Below, piece after piece: positions 10,139 through 21,163 of a stretch of DNA of 64,000 nt; positions within the stretch are counted from its first letter, which is position 1, and each line of letters starts with the position of its first letter. Under the pieces are notes generated by a model. It was not told where the DNA came from, searched no databases, and was given only the letters and a program-made list of their open reading frames with translations. The translations under genes and the position numbers were made by a program. Source of the stretch: Viridothelium virens (taxonomy: Eukaryota; Ascomycota; Dothideomycetes; Trypetheliales; Trypetheliaceae); NCBI GenBank assembly GCA_010094025.1, contig ML991842.1:62001-126000 (forward strand), given 5' to 3'.

Positions 10139-13012
10139 TCAAACCGCCTCTCCCACACCCACAACCATCTCACCCCTATACCCGCGATCAATGACCGGCC
10201 CGCGATCCGGCACGCCTGCCAACAAACTCCCCTTTGCAAACTTGCTCTCCTCACTCATATCGAGCATCGGCCCCTTCGCCTTCGACCCATCCATAACACC
10301 ACGACCCGTATTCCCCGCCCCCCACCCAGCCCCCGACCCAGACCCCAGCCCAGCAATCAAGCCATCGCGCGCAAACTCCTCCCCCGACAACCTCGGCGTC
10401 GCATTCGCCTGAAACAGTGGCGCATGCGCCTGCCCCACCTGCGCCGCCTTCAAGCTCTTCGTGCGCGCCGTATCAAACGCCCAGCTCCCGCCCGCTTCAC
10501 TCCGCATCCCGTTCCCGCCACCAGCCGCACCACCGCTGACGCTGCCCCGTCTTCCAGAGCGCCAGTCCACCGCACTCGGGATCTGAATCGCCTCCTCAGG
10601 ACTCGTCGCGTTCTCCACCAGCCCGCCCGGCCCAACCTGCTCGGGATGGAACCCGCGACCCTTCCTTGCGTGCTGCGGCGGCTCGCGATAAGTCGGGGTG
10701 AGGTCGACGAGGGGTTTGGTGGGGATGCGCTTGCTGTTGCCGCGAGCGAGGGAGTTGGTGCGGTCGGCGAGATCGGCGGGGGTTGACGGCGTGGGTGGCT
10801 GGCGGCCAGAGGAGCTGCGTTTGAGGCCCGCGCTGGGAGGAGGGGGGTCGTCGAGGCCGCCGTTCACGAGCGAGGGACCGGCGGTGAAGGGGCTGGTTTG
10901 TTGGGCTTCGCGTTCGCGTTGTTGGGCTTGGCGTTGGGAGTAGGTGCGGCCGAGGAGGCTGGAGGGCGCGAAGGCAGAGTCGTCGGAGGGAGTGGTGGAG
11001 GGTTGCTGAGGGGTGGCATGGGCGGTGGTGGGACGGTTGGCGTCTTCTTTTTGGAGTTTCTTGGGGAAGGAGACGGGTGGTTTGCTGCGATTGCGCATGG
11101 ACATGTTGCGTTGATAGGCTGCTTTCGTTTCGGATGAGGCTTGAATGTCATGGGAACGGCGGCGTTCGTGGAAGGACTGGGGAAGCGGAGCATTGGCGTC
11201 GAGTTTGGGATCGAGAGAGGCGGGATCTATGAGCGGTTTCATTGACCCAATGGGATAATGGGTGTCTTCAGAAACTCGCCGGTTGTGGCTCTGTTCTCCA
11301 CTGACACTCATTCTTCGGCCGGCCGTGGGTATTTGTGTGTTCGTTTGCGCATCAGTTGCCGGCTTTTGAGGATTGGATTCTTTTCTCGCCCTCTTGCCTT
11401 CACCCATGACATTTACAAGATACCAACAACGCCATCCGTGAATCGCACGGTAGAACTCGGCACCCGTGTCTCGATCCCCCGTTGCGAAGAAGTGGACAAA
11501 ATTAGTAGTTGACATGAAGATTCCCGATTTTTGCTGACTTTTGACGGCAAAGCAATGCTTCTTAGGCGGCTTTACCTTTTTTGACATTTGCTTCTTGGTC
11601 GGAGTATAAATGTCAAAGTCGGACAGATGGCAGACATTGGTCGTGTCTTTCTTGCTACTGCCGATTTTGGCTAGAACAATCTGTCCATCCTCAGTCACAG
11701 TGACCCATCGCTTATCCCATTTTCCGGGCTTCTGCGAATAATACATGGCGAAGCTGCCACCACTCGGCTGTTGCGAAGGGACATTAGCAGTAGTAAGGTC
11801 TTGATCAACACCGCCTGATGCGGATTCAACCAGAAGCAATGTATTTTGGGAATCGGAATCCCAAGAGTTCATGACATCCCGCACATGTTCGTACATGCGT
11901 AATCGGCGTTGAACTCCCACTTTGCTGAATGATTCTAGTAGCACCGAAGCTTTGGGGTTAATAGGTTCACTAAGGCAATTGGCAGCACTGTAGATGAGAT
12001 CTGAAGGAGTTGTGTCGGGTGTGACAGGGAGTTGGATTGAAGACTGGTTGCATTCAACAAGTACTCTTCTCTCCCCAGCATTTATTGCCGTCCTTGGGGC
12101 ATCAGTCCCGGGGACAACGCCTCCACCTCCAGGCGCTATGTTCTCAGCCTTACTAATATCGGCCTTAACATTCTCGCTCTTCGGTTCGGAGATCTTACTC
12201 AACGCAGAAGTGGTTGATGCAGATGGAAGCTTTGACAAATCGCTAGGTTTGCGTCTCTTAAGAAAGCCAAATATGCCTTTTGGAGAAGTGTTCTCTCCTG
12301 AGGGCTGCCGCTGGAGCTTCCGTGGATATTCGCTTTGCTGATTGGGTTGCTCAACCGGTGCTGGATGAATATTCCTATTGCCTTGACTGCGTATGGCGAC
12401 ATTTGCCTTAGGTTCGCTGCCAAAATTCGACGCTGGCGGGCCAGTCCGTTCTTTGGCAGTCGATGGTCGAGACAGCTGATGTTTTGCTATAGCAGCATCT
12501 TGCCGTCTCTGGGCACGTATTTTGCGCTCTTCATTTTGACGAAGTGCGAGTTCGGTCTGGTCTGGCTGATCCAATTCAAGCTCCTTCACACGTAGCGCTT
12601 TCTCGGCATACTGTCTGCTGTCCTTGCCCGGCCGTGCTTCATCTCTCAATCTCTGCTGTCGCTCTACCTCCCTGGCAGCAACTGCCTTCCGAGCTTTTTC
12701 TCTGGCTTCGATAGTGGAGTTGCTAGCATCCCGTGGCCGAGAGGTATTTGGTAATTCGGCATTGCCCACAATGAGGGTTGTTGTTCCAAATTGCTGGGTG
12801 GGATTGGAGATGAAATCAGGAGTAGGCTCTGTACCCGCGGTCTTAGGACGGTGGTAGCGGGATCGGCTGCGAATAATTGTGTCTGAGATCGCGGTCGAGG
12901 GGACTGGCTCTTGTGGGATTGGACGAGGCAGGTTGCTCTGCTGAGCCGCCTTACGTACAGAGCGATAACGAGACATCTTAGGCTCGGCGAGAGCCGTCTG
13001 GAGAGTCGCCAT
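10139..13012 (-). CDS. Ras-association plus PH domain protein, 957 residues
   Basis: One long exon. The N-terminal third is basic and rich in charged helices (RARKAVAAREVERQQRL type, residues ~120-220). A Ras-association-like ubiquitin fold follows at ~317-400 (RRVLVECNQSSIQLPVTPD), then a PH domain at ~420-530 (GKWDKRWVTVTEDGQIVL ... HCFAVKSQ ... FYRAIHGWRCWYLV). The tail is disordered and rich in Ser, Pro and Gly. The RA-PH tandem is the architecture of Grb7/RIAM/lamellipodin proteins, which read Ras-family GTPases and phosphoinositides at membranes. A similar scaffold role in polarity or cortical signalling is an inference. The last ~250 codons are strongly GC-rich at third positions, which opens long false frames on the opposite strand. 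Confidence 0.85.
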   Translation of the reverse strand: MATLQTALAEPKMSRYRSVRKAAQQSNLPRPIPQEPVPSTAISDTIIRSRSRYHRPKTAGTEPTPDFISNPTQQFGTTTLIVGNAELPNTSRPRDASNSTIEAREKARKAVAAREVERQQRLRDEARPGKDSRQYAEKALRVKELELDQPDQTELALRQNEERKIRAQRRQDAAIAKHQLSRPSTAKERTGPPASNFGSEPKANVAIRSQGNRNIHPAPVEQPNQQSEYPRKLQRQPSGENTSPKGIFGFLKRRKPSDLSKLPSASTTSALSKISEPKSENVKADISKAENIAPGGGGVVPGTDAPRTAINAGERRVLVECNQSSIQLPVTPDTTPSDLIYSAANCLSEPINPKASVLLESFSKVGVQRRLRMYEHVRDVMNSWDSDSQNTLLLVESASGGVDQDLTTANVPSQQPSGGSFAMYYSQKPGKWDKRWVTVTEDGQIVLAKIGSSKKDTTNVCHLSDFDIYTPTKKQMSKKVKPPKKHCFAVKSQQKSGIFMSTTNFVHFFATGDRDTGAEFYRAIHGWRCWYLVNVMGEGKRARKESNPQKPATDAQTNTQIPTAGRRMSVSGEQSHNRRVSEDTHYPIGSMKPLIDPASLDPKLDANAPLPQSFHERRRSHDIQASSETKAAYQRNMSMRNRSKPPVSFPKKLQKEDANRPTTAHATPQQPSTTPSDDSAFAPSSLLGRTYSQRQAQQREREAQQTSPFTAGPSLVNGGLDDPPPPSAGLKRSSSGRQPPTPSTPADLADRTNSLARGNSKRIPTKPLVDLTPTYREPPQHARKGRGFHPEQVGPGGLVENATSPEEAIQIPSAVDWRSGRRGSVSGGAAGGGNGMRSEAGGSWAFDTARTKSLKAAQVGQAHAPLFQANATPRLSGEEFARDGLIAGLGSGSGAGWGAGNTGRGVMDGSKAKGPMLDMSEESKFAKGSLLAGVPDRGPVIDRGYRGEMVVGVGEAV

Positions 13013-13950
13013 GTCTGGTGCAGGTCATGGATAGAGGAATGGAAAAGGTTTCGTACGAGCGCCAGGACCTGCTTTGGAGTATGGACTGCCCCATGAAATG
13101 TACATAAGGTAGGCGGTGGAGAGATTAATTACCTAAGGGATGGCGCAAAGGGGGTGGACGGGGTGGACGGGCTGTAACTGGATGGCCAGTGCAGTGGTGC
13201 GTTTGAGTTTCATCAGCCCCGGGATGCGCATCGCAAATGCATAATAAACTTAATGTGGAGGCTTCGTGGGGGAGCTCTGATCATGCTGATCATGCTGACC
13301 ATGCTCAGGGACTTGAAACCCTGATTTCCCCCCAAACTCCAGTAGCTATACGCGCTACAATGTATCAGGGTGCAACAGGTGGGTACCAAACCACCAAACC
13401 CTCGGCGCGTGCCGAATCTCAGCCACGCCCCAAGCTCTCACCCTCTTGAGCTTATGAGTTTGCTGGAGTTCCAATCTTCGGTAATACCGTGCCTTACTTA
13501 CTAAACCTCATGCTCGCTAATTACCCTAGCTTACCAAATGAACAAATGGTCGACCAGCTGCAACAGACCCAACCTGGTATTTAGTGGGGTACAACGGGGC
13601 ACTTGTCCTGCAATTCCGGATGTTAGTGTTTCCTTCGTAGGCACATCGTCATCGAACATTTGGAAGTTTTGACCAGTCTCAACCAACACCTTCCACTCGA
13701 CGCCAGATAATACATTCATACACGGCCCAAATGCTGTCCTTTTACGCCATCCATCTTGCGCTTTCCATCTAACCGTCCCTTCGGAGTCTTCCTCAACCTC
13801 CCTCAACCTCCCGGCGATGCCGTCTAGCAACCACGTCGCTGCCCGTCCATGAATCTACCTTTGAACGCCTCCTCCTGAACCTCTTGCGCCTTCCTAGACT
13901 CACCGGTTATCGTCCAGCATTTTGTCGATAAGCGTTACAATCCAGTCCTG
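13013..13950. promoter_or_regulatory. Divergent promoter between RA-PH gene and GT25 gene
   Basis: About 940 bases separating two divergently transcribed genes. It contains a short tandem TGGACGGGG-type repeat near 13150-13175 and three copies of a GATCATGCT-like unit near 13279-13306. A 99-codon minus-strand frame at 13531-13830 lacks an ATG start and is not called. Confidence 0.45.
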
Positions 13951-15204
13951 ATGTACCGCATTCCTGGCGCCATGTTAATTAAAGAAAAACCTCAAAGCCG
14001 ATATCGCAGACTCCCACTCTTGTTAGCGCTCTGTACAATACCTCTGTTCTTCTATCTGAGATTCTCTTCCTCAAATACAACTTATAATGCTGCCTCTTTG
14101 AGAGCTCTGAAGCCTGCAAACGCTACTTTGGGTGTATGCAGTCCCTCCAAAAGATGTTGAGTAATGGAAATAGCGCGATTGGCTAACCGTACTTTCAGTT
14201 CGGAGCCCTCCTCGCCGTCTCAAAAGCCCAGTCTGCCCGCCGCGAGGGTCTATTATTCGCTGCAAATGTCACAGGCTTGGACATCATAATACCCGATCAG
14301 CCAGAATGGGAGGACAACGATATTCTCGGCCTCATCGCGCCAGAAGGCTCAACAATGAACAGAGGGTCCGCCATGGCATGGTTGGGCCATTTGAATGCTT
14401 TGAAGTGGTACGATAGTCGCATGCGAGCTTTCGGGGCAATGACAGGAGGCTAATAATTCCAGGTTCATCAACTCCGGCCTCGAAACTGCCCTGATCATGG
14501 AAGACGATGTCGACTGGGACATACACCTGAGAACAGTTCAAATTCCCAAAGTCGCCGCAGGCCTTCGTCAGCTTACAAACTCAAATGCGGGTTACTATGG
14601 CAATCCAGATAATTGGGACATCCTCTGGTGGGGCCATTGTGGAGACATCCACTCTCCAGAAAAATTTAACAATCCCAACCTCACCAAATTCTCATTCGTC
14701 GACGATACACTCCCACCTCGGGATAAGATGCATCCAGATATGAGAACTTTCCTCGACAATGTTGGGATCGAAGAGGATATCCGGATGGTACACAAGACCG
14801 TCTTTCCCCTGTGTAGCTTTGCATATGCAGTCACGCAAGATTCGGCTCGAAAACTACTTGATCCCAGGATTGCGGGTAAGGAGAAAGAAGGTGGATGTAT
14901 GGCGTATGATGTACGACTTTGTGAAGTCTGCCGAGATCTTGGATTTGCGTGCTACAGCAGCAATCCCGAGCTTTTTCACCACATGGAAGCCCCATCGGAG
15001 ATAGCCAACGTGAACCTCGGTCTCCATGAGCAAGGAAAGCTCGGAGGGTTTGCCGGACAGCACAGCCCAAATATCGCTTGTGGAGCGCGGAGCCGAAACT
15101 TTTATACCAAAGACCCAGCAGCGCTTGCCTACCTTCAGGAGGTGGTTGGCCGTCAAGGTCATTGTTTACATGATCAACTCGAAGAAGATATGACGATGCC
15201 ATAG
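13951..15204 (+). CDS. Glycosyltransferase family 25, type II membrane protein
   Basis: This is a predicted Golgi/ER-lumen sugar transferase of the LPS-type GT25 family found in many filamentous fungi; donor and acceptor are unknown. Exons are 13951-14133, 14199-14407 and 14463-15204, giving 377 residues. The N-terminus has a short basic tail and one membrane anchor (LPLLLALCTIPLFFYL), then the lumenal domain. Motifs: LGFGALLAVSKAQSARRE, formed across the first splice, then NVTGLDIIIPDQ, the acidic EDD motif in ALIMEDDVDWD, and WDILWWGHCGD. Splice sites have good branch points (GCTAACC, GCTAATAA) and restore family sequence exactly. The protein ends soon after the HDQLEEDM segment. Family confidence is high; biological role unknown. 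Confidence 0.88.
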
Positions 15205-16178
15205 CGGAAAACCGATCGACTCGTGTTGGACCTTTTGCATTTGCATGCGTTGGTGTTATGGTTTTGGCCATGGAAAATTCGCTTGGTAGGTCAGGTTTTT
15301 TAGACGATATTCAGCCACGAGATATCCCTCTTTGTTGTCGATTCCTGCAAGAGCTAAAGGGTTTTCAATTCTGGATCAATAGATTTAGGCGCATTTTTCG
15401 CGCTACAGGCTCAATCACACGAATTCTAGCTTGAGCTAGTGTGATATGTTGCCATTTCGGTCAGCCAAGCACACGAAGTGAAATTTGACAATCAGTGAGG
15501 CAACAATTGAGTTGTTCTTTTTTGCTGAGATATCCTTCACGAATTACTGCAAGACCTGTACGAGTCCTGCTGGCTGCGTGTCCGCCGCACCACTGTTCCA
15601 TTGAAATAATTTGTCACGCCGCGAACAAAGAAGTGTTGTCAGACATTTTTTCCTCGGTCTTTGACCTTTCATTATGACATTGTGGCGCCCATCCCTCTGC
15701 CCGGACCCGACCGTACGGAGACCATAGAGGAGAGTACAAAATATCCACTCATGCGATGCAACTTCATTATAAGCCAAACCTAAACTTTCCATATTTCAGG
15801 ATTCAACATGCTCCAATGGTAGCTTTCTTTGTTTGCCTCATTATCAGGCCGTGATGGATAGTGGAAGCATTCACGTCACATGTTCGGGCATTCTTTGCCT
15901 GTGCCGTAATAACGAACAGCGTGTTCTTCTGCACATAGGATTTCAGACGCGACGGCTTCTGCCACAGTCACTCGAGTCGAGCTAAGCAGTGATACTCCAA
16001 AGGCTCCGTAGAAGGGACCGTCGAGACATTGCTTGTGACCACTACAGTCACTGACTTATTTAGGTATGATCATTTACCTTTCGTACTCATACTCTTACAC
16101 TTTTGCCTACACTCTTCTATTACCAGAACATCCCCCGACTCTTCAATTTTGGATCTAGTATTTGGTAAAATACTATCT
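15205..16178. other. Intergenic, promoter of the esterase
   Basis: About 970 bases with no supported gene. An inverted repeat lies at 15415-15444, with CTAGCT-TG-AGCTAG at its core flanked by TCACAC and GTGTGA. It should contain the promoter of the esterase gene that follows. Confidence 0.5.
15415..15444. repeat. Short inverted repeat
   Basis: CTAGCT and AGCTAG flank a two-base loop at 15426-15439; TCACAC at 15415-15420 can pair with GTGTGA at 15439-15444, leaving a small bulge. Role unknown; it sits in a gene-free stretch downstream of the GT25 gene. Confidence 0.5.
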
Positions 16179-17594
16179 ATGATGCATTTTACCGTCTTGC
16201 GACCCCTGATCACCACTCTCCTCCTACTAGTCATAGGCATCTGCAGCACCACGGCCACCTCTATCTTCTGTCCTACCTCCAACGAGGATACGTACGTGAG
16301 TAGCAATGGCGATACCTTCCTCATCGAGTGCAAGTTTGACCGCACCGGAGGCGATCTGAAAACGAAGCATGCGGCCAAGTTCCAGGACTGCATCGATCTG
16401 TGCGCAACGACACCAACCTGTATTGACGTATCGTACTCGGGGACGACCTGCTACATGAAGGACAAGCTGAAGGAGGGCCACGCGGCGCCACGTTCAGGGG
16501 CGAGATTGGTGTCGCCAGGAAGCAACTCTAACACGTCAACAGCAAACTCCGTGCCGTCCGTTTGTTCCAACCCACATTCTACTGGATCCACTCCTTCCAG
16601 CAAAGCCAGATCATCCTCCAGCAGCAGCACCGCTCCGACCCCCTCCAACTCCACCTCCGGAACCACCGGCTGCGGCAAACCCCTCCCCTCCAACCTCTCC
16701 CCCTCCGGCCCCAGCGTCTCCCAAACCTTCACCCCCTCCAGCGGGCCACAGCGCACCTACCGCCTATACATCCCCACCAACTACAACTCCTCGAACCCCT
16801 CCCCGCTACTAATCTCGTACCACGGCCACGACAGCTCGGCCACCGCCCAAGAAGCCCTAACCCGCTTCTCCAATCCGACCCTCAACCCCAACCACATCGT
16901 CATCTACCCGAACGGCGTCTCCGCATCCTGGCAAGGTGCGCCGTACGCCGCCCCCGGCATCGACGACGTCGCCTTCAGCACCGAACTCCTCGCCGACCTC
17001 GGCTCCCGCCTCTGCATCGACCCCGAGCGCCGCTATGCCAGCGGACACTCGAATGGCGGCGGCTTCGTTGGGACGCTCGCGTGTTCCGAGGCCGGCGCGA
17101 GCAGGTTCGCAGCGTTTGCGGCGAGCTCGGGGGCGTTTTATCAGGATGCGAGGGAGGGCAGGGGTTGTGATGCTGAGGCGGTGCCGTTGCTGCCGTGTCT
17201 GGCGGGGAGGGAGCGAGGAAGAGATAAAGGGGCAGGTGGTGGAGGGGCAGAGAGGAAGGTGCCGTTTTTGGAGGTGCATGGGACGGCGGACGAGACGATC
17301 CCGTATCAGGGTGGGAGTCATGCGGGAGAGTGTTTGCCGTCTTTGCCGTATTATGTTGGGTCGTGGGCGGGGCGGGATGAGTTGGGTGGTCGGAGGCGAA
17401 ATGAGAGCGTGGCGGTGACGAGGGCGAGTGGGAAGGCGACGACGCGGTTTGTGTGGGATAGGGAGGAGACCATCACACATTATCAGGTGGAGGGTTTAGG
17501 ACATGAGTGGGCGGATGGGTGGGGTGGGTTTAGTACGAGCCCGACGATGATGGAATGGTTTGCGCGGTGGAAACTGCGAGGGGCCCGAGTGTGA
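16179..17594 (+). CDS. Secreted CE1-type (feruloyl esterase/PHB depolymerase-like) esterase
   Basis: A secreted serine esterase, likely acting on esters in plant cell wall or other polymers. The signal peptide is VLRPLITTLLLLVIGICS. Residues ~30-105 form a Cys-rich PAN/apple-like region (FCPTSNEDTYV ... CIDLCATTPTCIDVSY ... CYMKD), followed by a Ser/Thr/Pro linker. The catalytic domain has YRLYIPTNYN, SYHGHD, nucleophile Ser in SGHSNGGG (~288), Asp in HGTADETIP (~369) and His in GLGHEW (~441). The start is one of two adjacent ATGs (16179, 16182), chosen because it opens directly into the signal peptide. A Gly/Arg-rich insertion (~347-363) precedes the Asp strand. The gene is intronless and notably GC-rich compared with its flanks. 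Substrate is not predictable beyond the family. Confidence 0.85.
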   Translation: MMHFTVLRPLITTLLLLVIGICSTTATSIFCPTSNEDTYVSSNGDTFLIECKFDRTGGDLKTKHAAKFQDCIDLCATTPTCIDVSYSGTTCYMKDKLKEGHAAPRSGARLVSPGSNSNTSTANSVPSVCSNPHSTGSTPSSKARSSSSSSTAPTPSNSTSGTTGCGKPLPSNLSPSGPSVSQTFTPSSGPQRTYRLYIPTNYNSSNPSPLLISYHGHDSSATAQEALTRFSNPTLNPNHIVIYPNGVSASWQGAPYAAPGIDDVAFSTELLADLGSRLCIDPERRYASGHSNGGGFVGTLACSEAGASRFAAFAASSGAFYQDAREGRGCDAEAVPLLPCLAGRERGRDKGAGGGGAERKVPFLEVHGTADETIPYQGGSHAGECLPSLPYYVGSWAGRDELGGRRRNESVAVTRASGKATTRFVWDREETITHYQVEGLGHEWADGWGGFSTSPTMMEWFARWKLRGARV

Positions 17595-18128
17595 AGTATG
17601 TTGGTTGGCAAGATGAGTCAAGTGGGAAAAATACATGCAGGTTGAACTGCATCATGCGAGAGGGAAAAGTTGTACAGAGGGATTTTAGGACAGGATATGT
17701 GGTGATGCCTTGTTCTCTTGTACAAAATCAGAATTGGAGCCCCTCTCATGATAGAATTGGGAGAGTAAGAACAGTCGAATGAAGAGTGAGAAATGATGCC
17801 TCAAGAGGACAAGAGCAATGATTGAACCTGTGATTCTCTAGTCTTGAGGAGTGGTACCTCTTAGCAACATTCCGCTTCATTGGTGCCAAGATTCTCCATG
17901 CCACTATTGTTTGCTCCCTGAACCAGTCTCCAACACCATTGTCCGGTTCCTTGACACATCAACTGCAATAAGGTGGTGCCTCACACGCCTGGCTTTGAAA
18001 ATCAAGTCTTGTTGAAATGCTTTGCCTACCATGGAACTGCAATCTCGCTGCCTACGTTTCATGCATCTTTGGTCCCTGCTGTAGTGTATTCCCCTTGTCT
18101 CGAGCGCTTATCTCCCGTAATCGTCCAT
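17595..18128. other. Convergent 3' intergenic region
   Basis: Separates the 3' ends of the esterase and the F-box gene. At 17825-17870 the minus strand carries a weak tRNA-like pattern (TTGCTAAGAGG, then GGTTCAATC after ~28 bases) that does not fold as a tRNA. Nothing else seen. Confidence 0.45.
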
Positions 18129-20092
18129 CTATATCCAGGGCATTCGAACCATCTTGGCATCATCGACAATCTCGTCGCTTACTTTCCAGAAGGCTGATAG
18201 TGGAAGTAAAGAATTAGCGACATACTTCAACGAAAGGAACCTATAATGGATCATGCACTTACCTGTAGGTCCCACAGGTCCCTGCATATCGAAATCCTTA
18301 TCAAACCAGTTGCCTAAAATGCCTCGACCTGAACGTATGCCACCAACTTGGATACATTCGCTGCGCCAGCGTTCCTCCCTGCAAAAGAAGTTTCAAGTCA
18401 GTCTCCTGTTATCTAATCTTATTTCATGTTTGAGACAGGTCTGCAATTGAGTAGGTAGTGAAGGCATATTTGGCTCACCCGTGGAAGATGGACCATGAGG
18501 TCCATCGAATTTGACCGTCTTTCATCAATCTGACATGTCCTATGATTTTATTAGATGTTGTTATCGCGTGTATAGATAGTAATGCATGCCAACCTTTTAG
18601 CCTGGACCTGGCGTTAGGATCCCAGCCAGAGTGCATCGAGTGGGAGTCTCCTTGAAAGCGAACAAGAGGAAGACCTTGTCCATCTTCTGGCTCTGGCCTC
18701 TCAATTGAGGTGACTCGTAATTTGCAGGTGATGAGTCGGATGGCCTCCTCACTGTCAAGCGCATCTCTTGGGTGTTCGCGTGGGTCTTTATGTATAGCAG
18801 ATTGATCGGAGAAGTTGAAAGCGTAGAGATCGGTATAGTCTGCAGAGTTGATTTCAGTAATTAGTGAAAGTCTCTGACGTGCAATAGTCTTTGATCGAGT
18901 TCATATGGAGGCAGAAGATCATGGTAAATGATGAAAAACTTTAGCATACCGAGAAAGCAAACGACCTAAACTTCACGTCAGCAACCCCGATCTGAAAGTG
19001 CGTTTTGGAGGAGGGTAAGAGATGAACCATAGAGGTATTCTCTTGGGGAAGTTAAGGAGCGGCTCAGCTCGCGCTCTTTTTTGACGTACCCTCATCCACG
19101 TTCCATGACACCCATAGGGATCTTCAACTGGCGGATCAGGCTCTTTCACTATTGGCCACGCGTCTAATGCGATACCAGCAAATGGCCTATTCCACATGTC
19201 TGAGATCGCACCATTTGTACGTTCTCTGAACACATGAAAGTTATATCCTAACAGTATTAGTGTAGCCTCGAGGTTCTCCCAATCGATATTCATGGTGCCA
19301 TCTGGGGTGAAAGGTCCCCACCGCGTCTTTTCCGTGTAGTACCGTAAGTCGTATACCCTCGAGCGAGCGAAAGGATGTGTCGCATGCTTTTTACCTGCAA
19401 GGTCCAGTGGGACGCCATAAAGTACATGCAGTCTGGCAGCACTCTGGCACTCACGATCGGTCGAATATGGCTTCATGGCTGGCGTTCCGCATTTTTGGAA
19501 GAGACTGGAGCCACATAGGAGGTTGTCGATGTTGTCCTGGCGATCTGGACAGAAATACTGTGCCAGCAGAGAGACGTTGCGGGACGGGCTGCTATTCCAT
19601 GGCCACTGACCTGTCTCTGAAGTGGGATTCTTGTTCCTATATGGAGAGTTTTGCAAAAAGTCGTGTAGTTCTTCGGCAATCCAGTGGATGTTGTCTCTCT
19701 TTCGGAGTATTTCGTTAGCCAAAAGCTAGTAAGTGATCAGAGACCAGTCTTCACATAGTACCTTCACTTCTGAGTTGGAAGACTGCAAGATCTTTTGGAC
19801 CGTGACAATATTCTGAAGCTTCTTCTTCCAATCTGGCTCTGGTTTATTACCGTCTCTGCTGGGTGCATCCTGAAACGTGATGAGCACCTATCTGCCACTT
19901 CTGCATGAGTTGAACACTAACGAATGCGGCAAGGTAACTTTCTTTCCATAGCAAGGCGTCGTGCTGGATGAATTGATGAAGGGTATGGCAAGAACGGGAG
20001 AGAGAGGCCAAATCGGTGTGATCAACTTCGACGAGTATGGAATGGAGCACCTCCGTAGGCATGCTCAGAAGCGAAGCCATGGTAGTCGACAT
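18129..20092 (-). CDS. F-box protein, 472 residues, eight exons
   Basis: A predicted SCF ubiquitin-ligase substrate adaptor. The F-box is residues ~5-50 (LLSMPTEVLHSILVEVDH ... LASLSRSCHTLHQFI). The rest matches a fungal F-box family in which a long C-terminal domain contains DYTDLYAFNF, GHVRLMKDGQIRW, WRSECIQVGGIRSGRG and GPVGPTAFWK. Exons are 20092-19922, 19869-19762, 19725-19090, 18965-18950 (16 bases), 18839-18594, 18539-18479, 18378-18263 and 18193-18129. All junctions keep frame and recreate conserved words such as VVCFLDYTDLY across the 16-base exon. Target unknown. The exon chain is hand-built but internally consistent over 1,419 bases. Confidence 0.87.
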
Positions 20093-21163
20093 GCTCAACC
20101 ATGAAGTTCGACAGCAGTCAGGTGAAGGTACGGTGGAGCGAGCGGTCCCCGCTTCAAGTGAAGCTTCAGCGATGTGGAGCGCATTTAGTGTTCGGAGGAA
20201 AATCTCCGCTTAAGTCCCTAATCTGCGTGATATCTGTATTTAGATTCACGCGGAAATTGTAGCTAAAGTGCTATAAGCGTAGTAGGGCATGTTCCACCCT
20301 GGTGGGCCTTCATGACGACATGAATAGTTTTTTCCTATTTGGGTTACGCGAGCCTTATCGGTAGGTGGGTATTTTGAATCTTGTCTGGTATGTAAGGGAC
20401 CCGCTTGCGTGCAGAGTGGTGCGGCATAATTTTATATCCAAAAAGGAAATGTAGGAAATGCAGAAAATACCGCTCCCCTGACGCCAACACAGCTAATTGG
20501 GGTGTTTAGGGGGTTCAGGGTGTTTGGCTCGTGAGATTATGCATAGATCCGCAAAATCTGGCTCCGCCTGCCCCACATGGTAATTCAGCTCGATTAGCGG
20601 CTCTCTGACTGGTATTCTCGTATTCAAGATGCACATAAAATGCAAGTATGCTGCACCTGCTGGACGGCCTTACAGACTAGTTGCTTGGCGATCGTCGCGC
20701 AACTCAAAACCAACGAGTCTGGTGGGTAAGGTACGAAGCACGCAGTGAGTTGGTCTTTGGACGCTTGAGCTTGCTAAGCTTCCCTTAATGCCAGTAATGG
20801 ATGGGATACGGAGCAAGGAGTATCAAGCTTGCATAATCCAACTCTGCTTCGTACATGTATGATTCTGGCTCTGACGATAATATCGTGCAGCTGCTGCCGA
20901 GAGAGGCGGGGGTCATGGGGTCCCTGCCTCAGGACAACTCCAGCCTTCAGCCCAGAATTATTAACCGGCTGGATGCCTGGCGACGATGAAAATTTCTTCT
21001 ATCTTCACCTCGTCATACATCTCTTCCGCATTGTTTCCGGATTCTCCGTCGGATTCTCCGTCGGATTCTCCGTATAATTTCCTCGTCATTCAGCTTCATT
21101 AAAGAAACCTTCAGCCTCAGCAAAACGATTGTTCCCGCAGATCCCCGTGTTTCAGGCGAGAAA
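20093..21163. other. Intergenic, divergent promoter region with short tandem repeat
   Basis: Roughly 1.07 kb between the F-box gene start and a small plus-strand gene. Three tandem copies of a 12-base unit GGATTCTCCGTC lie at 21039-21073, just upstream of the small gene. No other gene or RNA is supported. Confidence 0.5.
21039..21073. repeat. Tandem repeat, 12-base unit x3
   Basis: Three near-perfect copies of GGATTCTCCGTC about 90 bases upstream of the small basic protein gene. Confidence 0.75.

Noticed and set aside
10028-11137. Long plus-strand frames rich in Pro/Arg/His opposite the RA-PH gene
   Set aside because: They arise from GC-rich third positions of the minus-strand coding exon; low-complexity composition, no motifs.
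13531-13830. 99-codon minus-strand frame in the divergent promoter
   Set aside because: No ATG start and no motif.
16562-17480. Frames of 160-207 codons on both strands inside the esterase gene
   Set aside because: Shadows of a GC-rich exon; they lack domain signatures while the esterase frame has a complete triad.
17825-17870. tRNA-like A/B-box pattern on the minus strand
   Set aside because: Box spacing is short and neither anticodon nor T stem pairs; too weak to call.
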